A DNA stretch of 7,589 bases from Saprospiraceae bacterium (GTDB taxonomy: Bacteria > Bacteroidota > Bacteroidia > Chitinophagales > Saprospiraceae). This document shows positions 6,825-7,589 of this stretch, piece by piece; positions within the stretch are counted from its first letter, which is position 1, and each line of letters begins with the position of its first letter. Position numbers and translations under genes: made by a program. The notes beneath the pieces were generated by a model that searched no databases, was not told where the DNA came from, and was given only the letters and a program-made list of their open reading frames with translations. The stretch covers positions 1 through 7,589 of the forward strand of contig JAEUUM010000286.1 of the NCBI GenBank assembly GCA_016787375.1. Direction: 5' to 3'.

Positions 6825-7547
6825 ATGTTAAAAGCGATTCCCCATATACTTACGCTCTCTAATCTTTTTTTTGGATGTGCTGCAGTCATTTGCCTCATTA
6901 CCGGAAATTGGAACCAAGCCATTATTTTTATTTTTATCAGCGGTATTGCAGATTTTTTTGATGGTATGGCTGCAAGAGCATTGAGCGTTTCAGGTGAACT
7001 GGGGAAACAACTCGATTCTCTTGCAGATGTCGTTAGTTTCGGGTTTGTTCCCGGTATCATTTCATATATATTGATATCCAGATCAATGGGTTACAGTTAT
7101 TCCCCAATTAATGAATTGAATTGGGCGGCCATGTCGGGTTTTATTTTAACCTTATTCAGTGCCATCAGATTGGGGAAATTCAATATCGATACCAGACAAT
7201 CTCACGGATTCATAGGACTTAACACACCTACCAATACTTTTTTCTTTTGTGGATTATTGTGGTTGGTTGAAGGTCATGCAGAGTTAATCAACCTGATTGA
7301 TAATCCGTATGGGTGGGTGATTATTTCTGTTTTCATGTCTTTAATGATGGTGGTGCCACTGCCTATGTTTAGTTTTAAGGTGAAGAAATTGTCCATTCAA
7401 GGCAATGAGTATAGAATTTTACTTGTTTTAGGGATTATTTTACTTATCATTTTTTTTGGTAAAGCAGCACTTTCTTTATCTGTCATATACTATATTTTAC
7501 TTTCCATCATTCAATTTTTATTGAAGAAAAAACAGCCAGTTTTATGA
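6825..7547 (+). CDS. pssA: CDP-diacylglycerol--serine O-phosphatidyltransferase (phosphatidylserine synthase)
   Basis: Integral inner-membrane enzyme that transfers phosphatidyl from CDP-diacylglycerol to serine, releasing CMP; phosphatidylserine is then decarboxylated to phosphatidylethanolamine. With the start chosen here the protein has 240 residues, the usual size for Bacteroidota PssA, and begins MLKAIPHILTLSNLFFGC, a typical N-terminus. The reading frame is open back to a TTG at 6702, but that extension has no family resemblance and its first ATG is only at 6741, so 6825 is preferred. The CDP-alcohol phosphatidyltransferase signature is complete: D46-G47-x2-A50-R51-x8-G60-x3-D64-x3-D68, with D43 ahead of it. 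About six to seven hydrophobic segments follow through the C-terminus, which ends in a basic KKKQ tail. No Shine-Dalgarno is seen. Its TGA overlaps the next gene's ATG by four bases, indicating one transcript and probable translational coupling. It is divergent from the GLPGLI gene. Confidence 0.95.
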   Translation: MLKAIPHILTLSNLFFGCAAVICLITGNWNQAIIFIFISGIADFFDGMAARALSVSGELGKQLDSLADVVSFGFVPGIISYILISRSMGYSYSPINELNWAAMSGFILTLFSAIRLGKFNIDTRQSHGFIGLNTPTNTFFFCGLLWLVEGHAELINLIDNPYGWVIISVFMSLMMVVPLPMFSFKVKKLSIQGNEYRILLVLGIILLIIFFGKAALSLSVIYYILLSIIQFLLKKKQPVL

Positions 7548-7589
7548 AATTTATTGCTGAAATTGAGATCATGCCTCACAAAGAATTAC
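7544..7589 (+). CDS. purS: Phosphoribosylformylglycinamidine synthase subunit PurS (5' fragment)
   Basis: Only the first 15 codons are inside the window, reading MKFIAEIEIMPHKEL. This matches the N-terminus of PurS, a small protein of about 80 residues that joins PurL and PurQ to form FGAM synthase in purine biosynthesis (conversion of FGAR to FGAM with glutamine as the amide donor). The ATG overlaps the pssA stop in an ATGA, so it is translated from the same mRNA. The call rests on a short but characteristic segment, particularly the xEIxxMPxKEL pattern; the rest of the gene lies beyond the window. Confidence 0.72.
   Translation, partial: MKFIAEIEIMPHKEL

Noticed and set aside
6689..7060. 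Minus-strand frame of 123 codons opposite pssA
   Set aside because: It lies antisense to the conserved pssA catalytic region, shows no recognisable domain and has no start signal.

Overview
The window looks like chromosomal DNA from a member of the Bacteroidota (Bacteroidetes). The pointers are a GLPGLI-family secreted protein next to a large outer-membrane beta-barrel protein with a carboxypeptidase-regulatory-like N-terminus, AT-rich intergenic DNA, little Shine-Dalgarno sequence before most starts, and matches to the Bacteroidota-type promoter (TTG about 20 bases before TAnnTTTG). The exact genus cannot be read from the sequence; a Saprospiria- or Chitinophagia-like environmental bacterium is a guess.

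Layout, left to right. Bases 1-177 hold no gene, only a weak AT-rich hairpin that could end the cphA transcript. Bases 178-2844 (minus strand) encode a full-length cyanophycin synthetase, CphA. Bases 2845-3045 carry a candidate cphA promoter and a strong 16-bp hairpin that is a terminator for the unit to its right. Bases 3046-5838 (minus) encode a 930-residue outer-membrane beta-barrel protein, and 5875-6594 (minus) a periplasmic GLPGLI-family protein; only 36 bases separate these two, so they are probably one transcript. Bases 6595-6824 form a divergent promoter region. Bases 6825-7547 (plus) encode phosphatidylserine synthase PssA, whose stop overlaps by four bases the start of a gene cut by the window edge that reads as PurS.

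Functionally these are four separate jobs: nitrogen storage (cphA), an envelope pair of unknown substrate (GLPGLI protein plus barrel), phospholipid head-group synthesis (pssA) and purine synthesis (purS). I see no mobile element, RNA gene, CRISPR array or clearly new multi-gene system. The points most worth a second look are the N-terminal HxxEH motif of CphA, the GLPGLI/barrel pair with its glycine-methionine-rich insertion and altered signature motif, and a promoter-like box placed so close to the pssA ATG that the mRNA may be leaderless.
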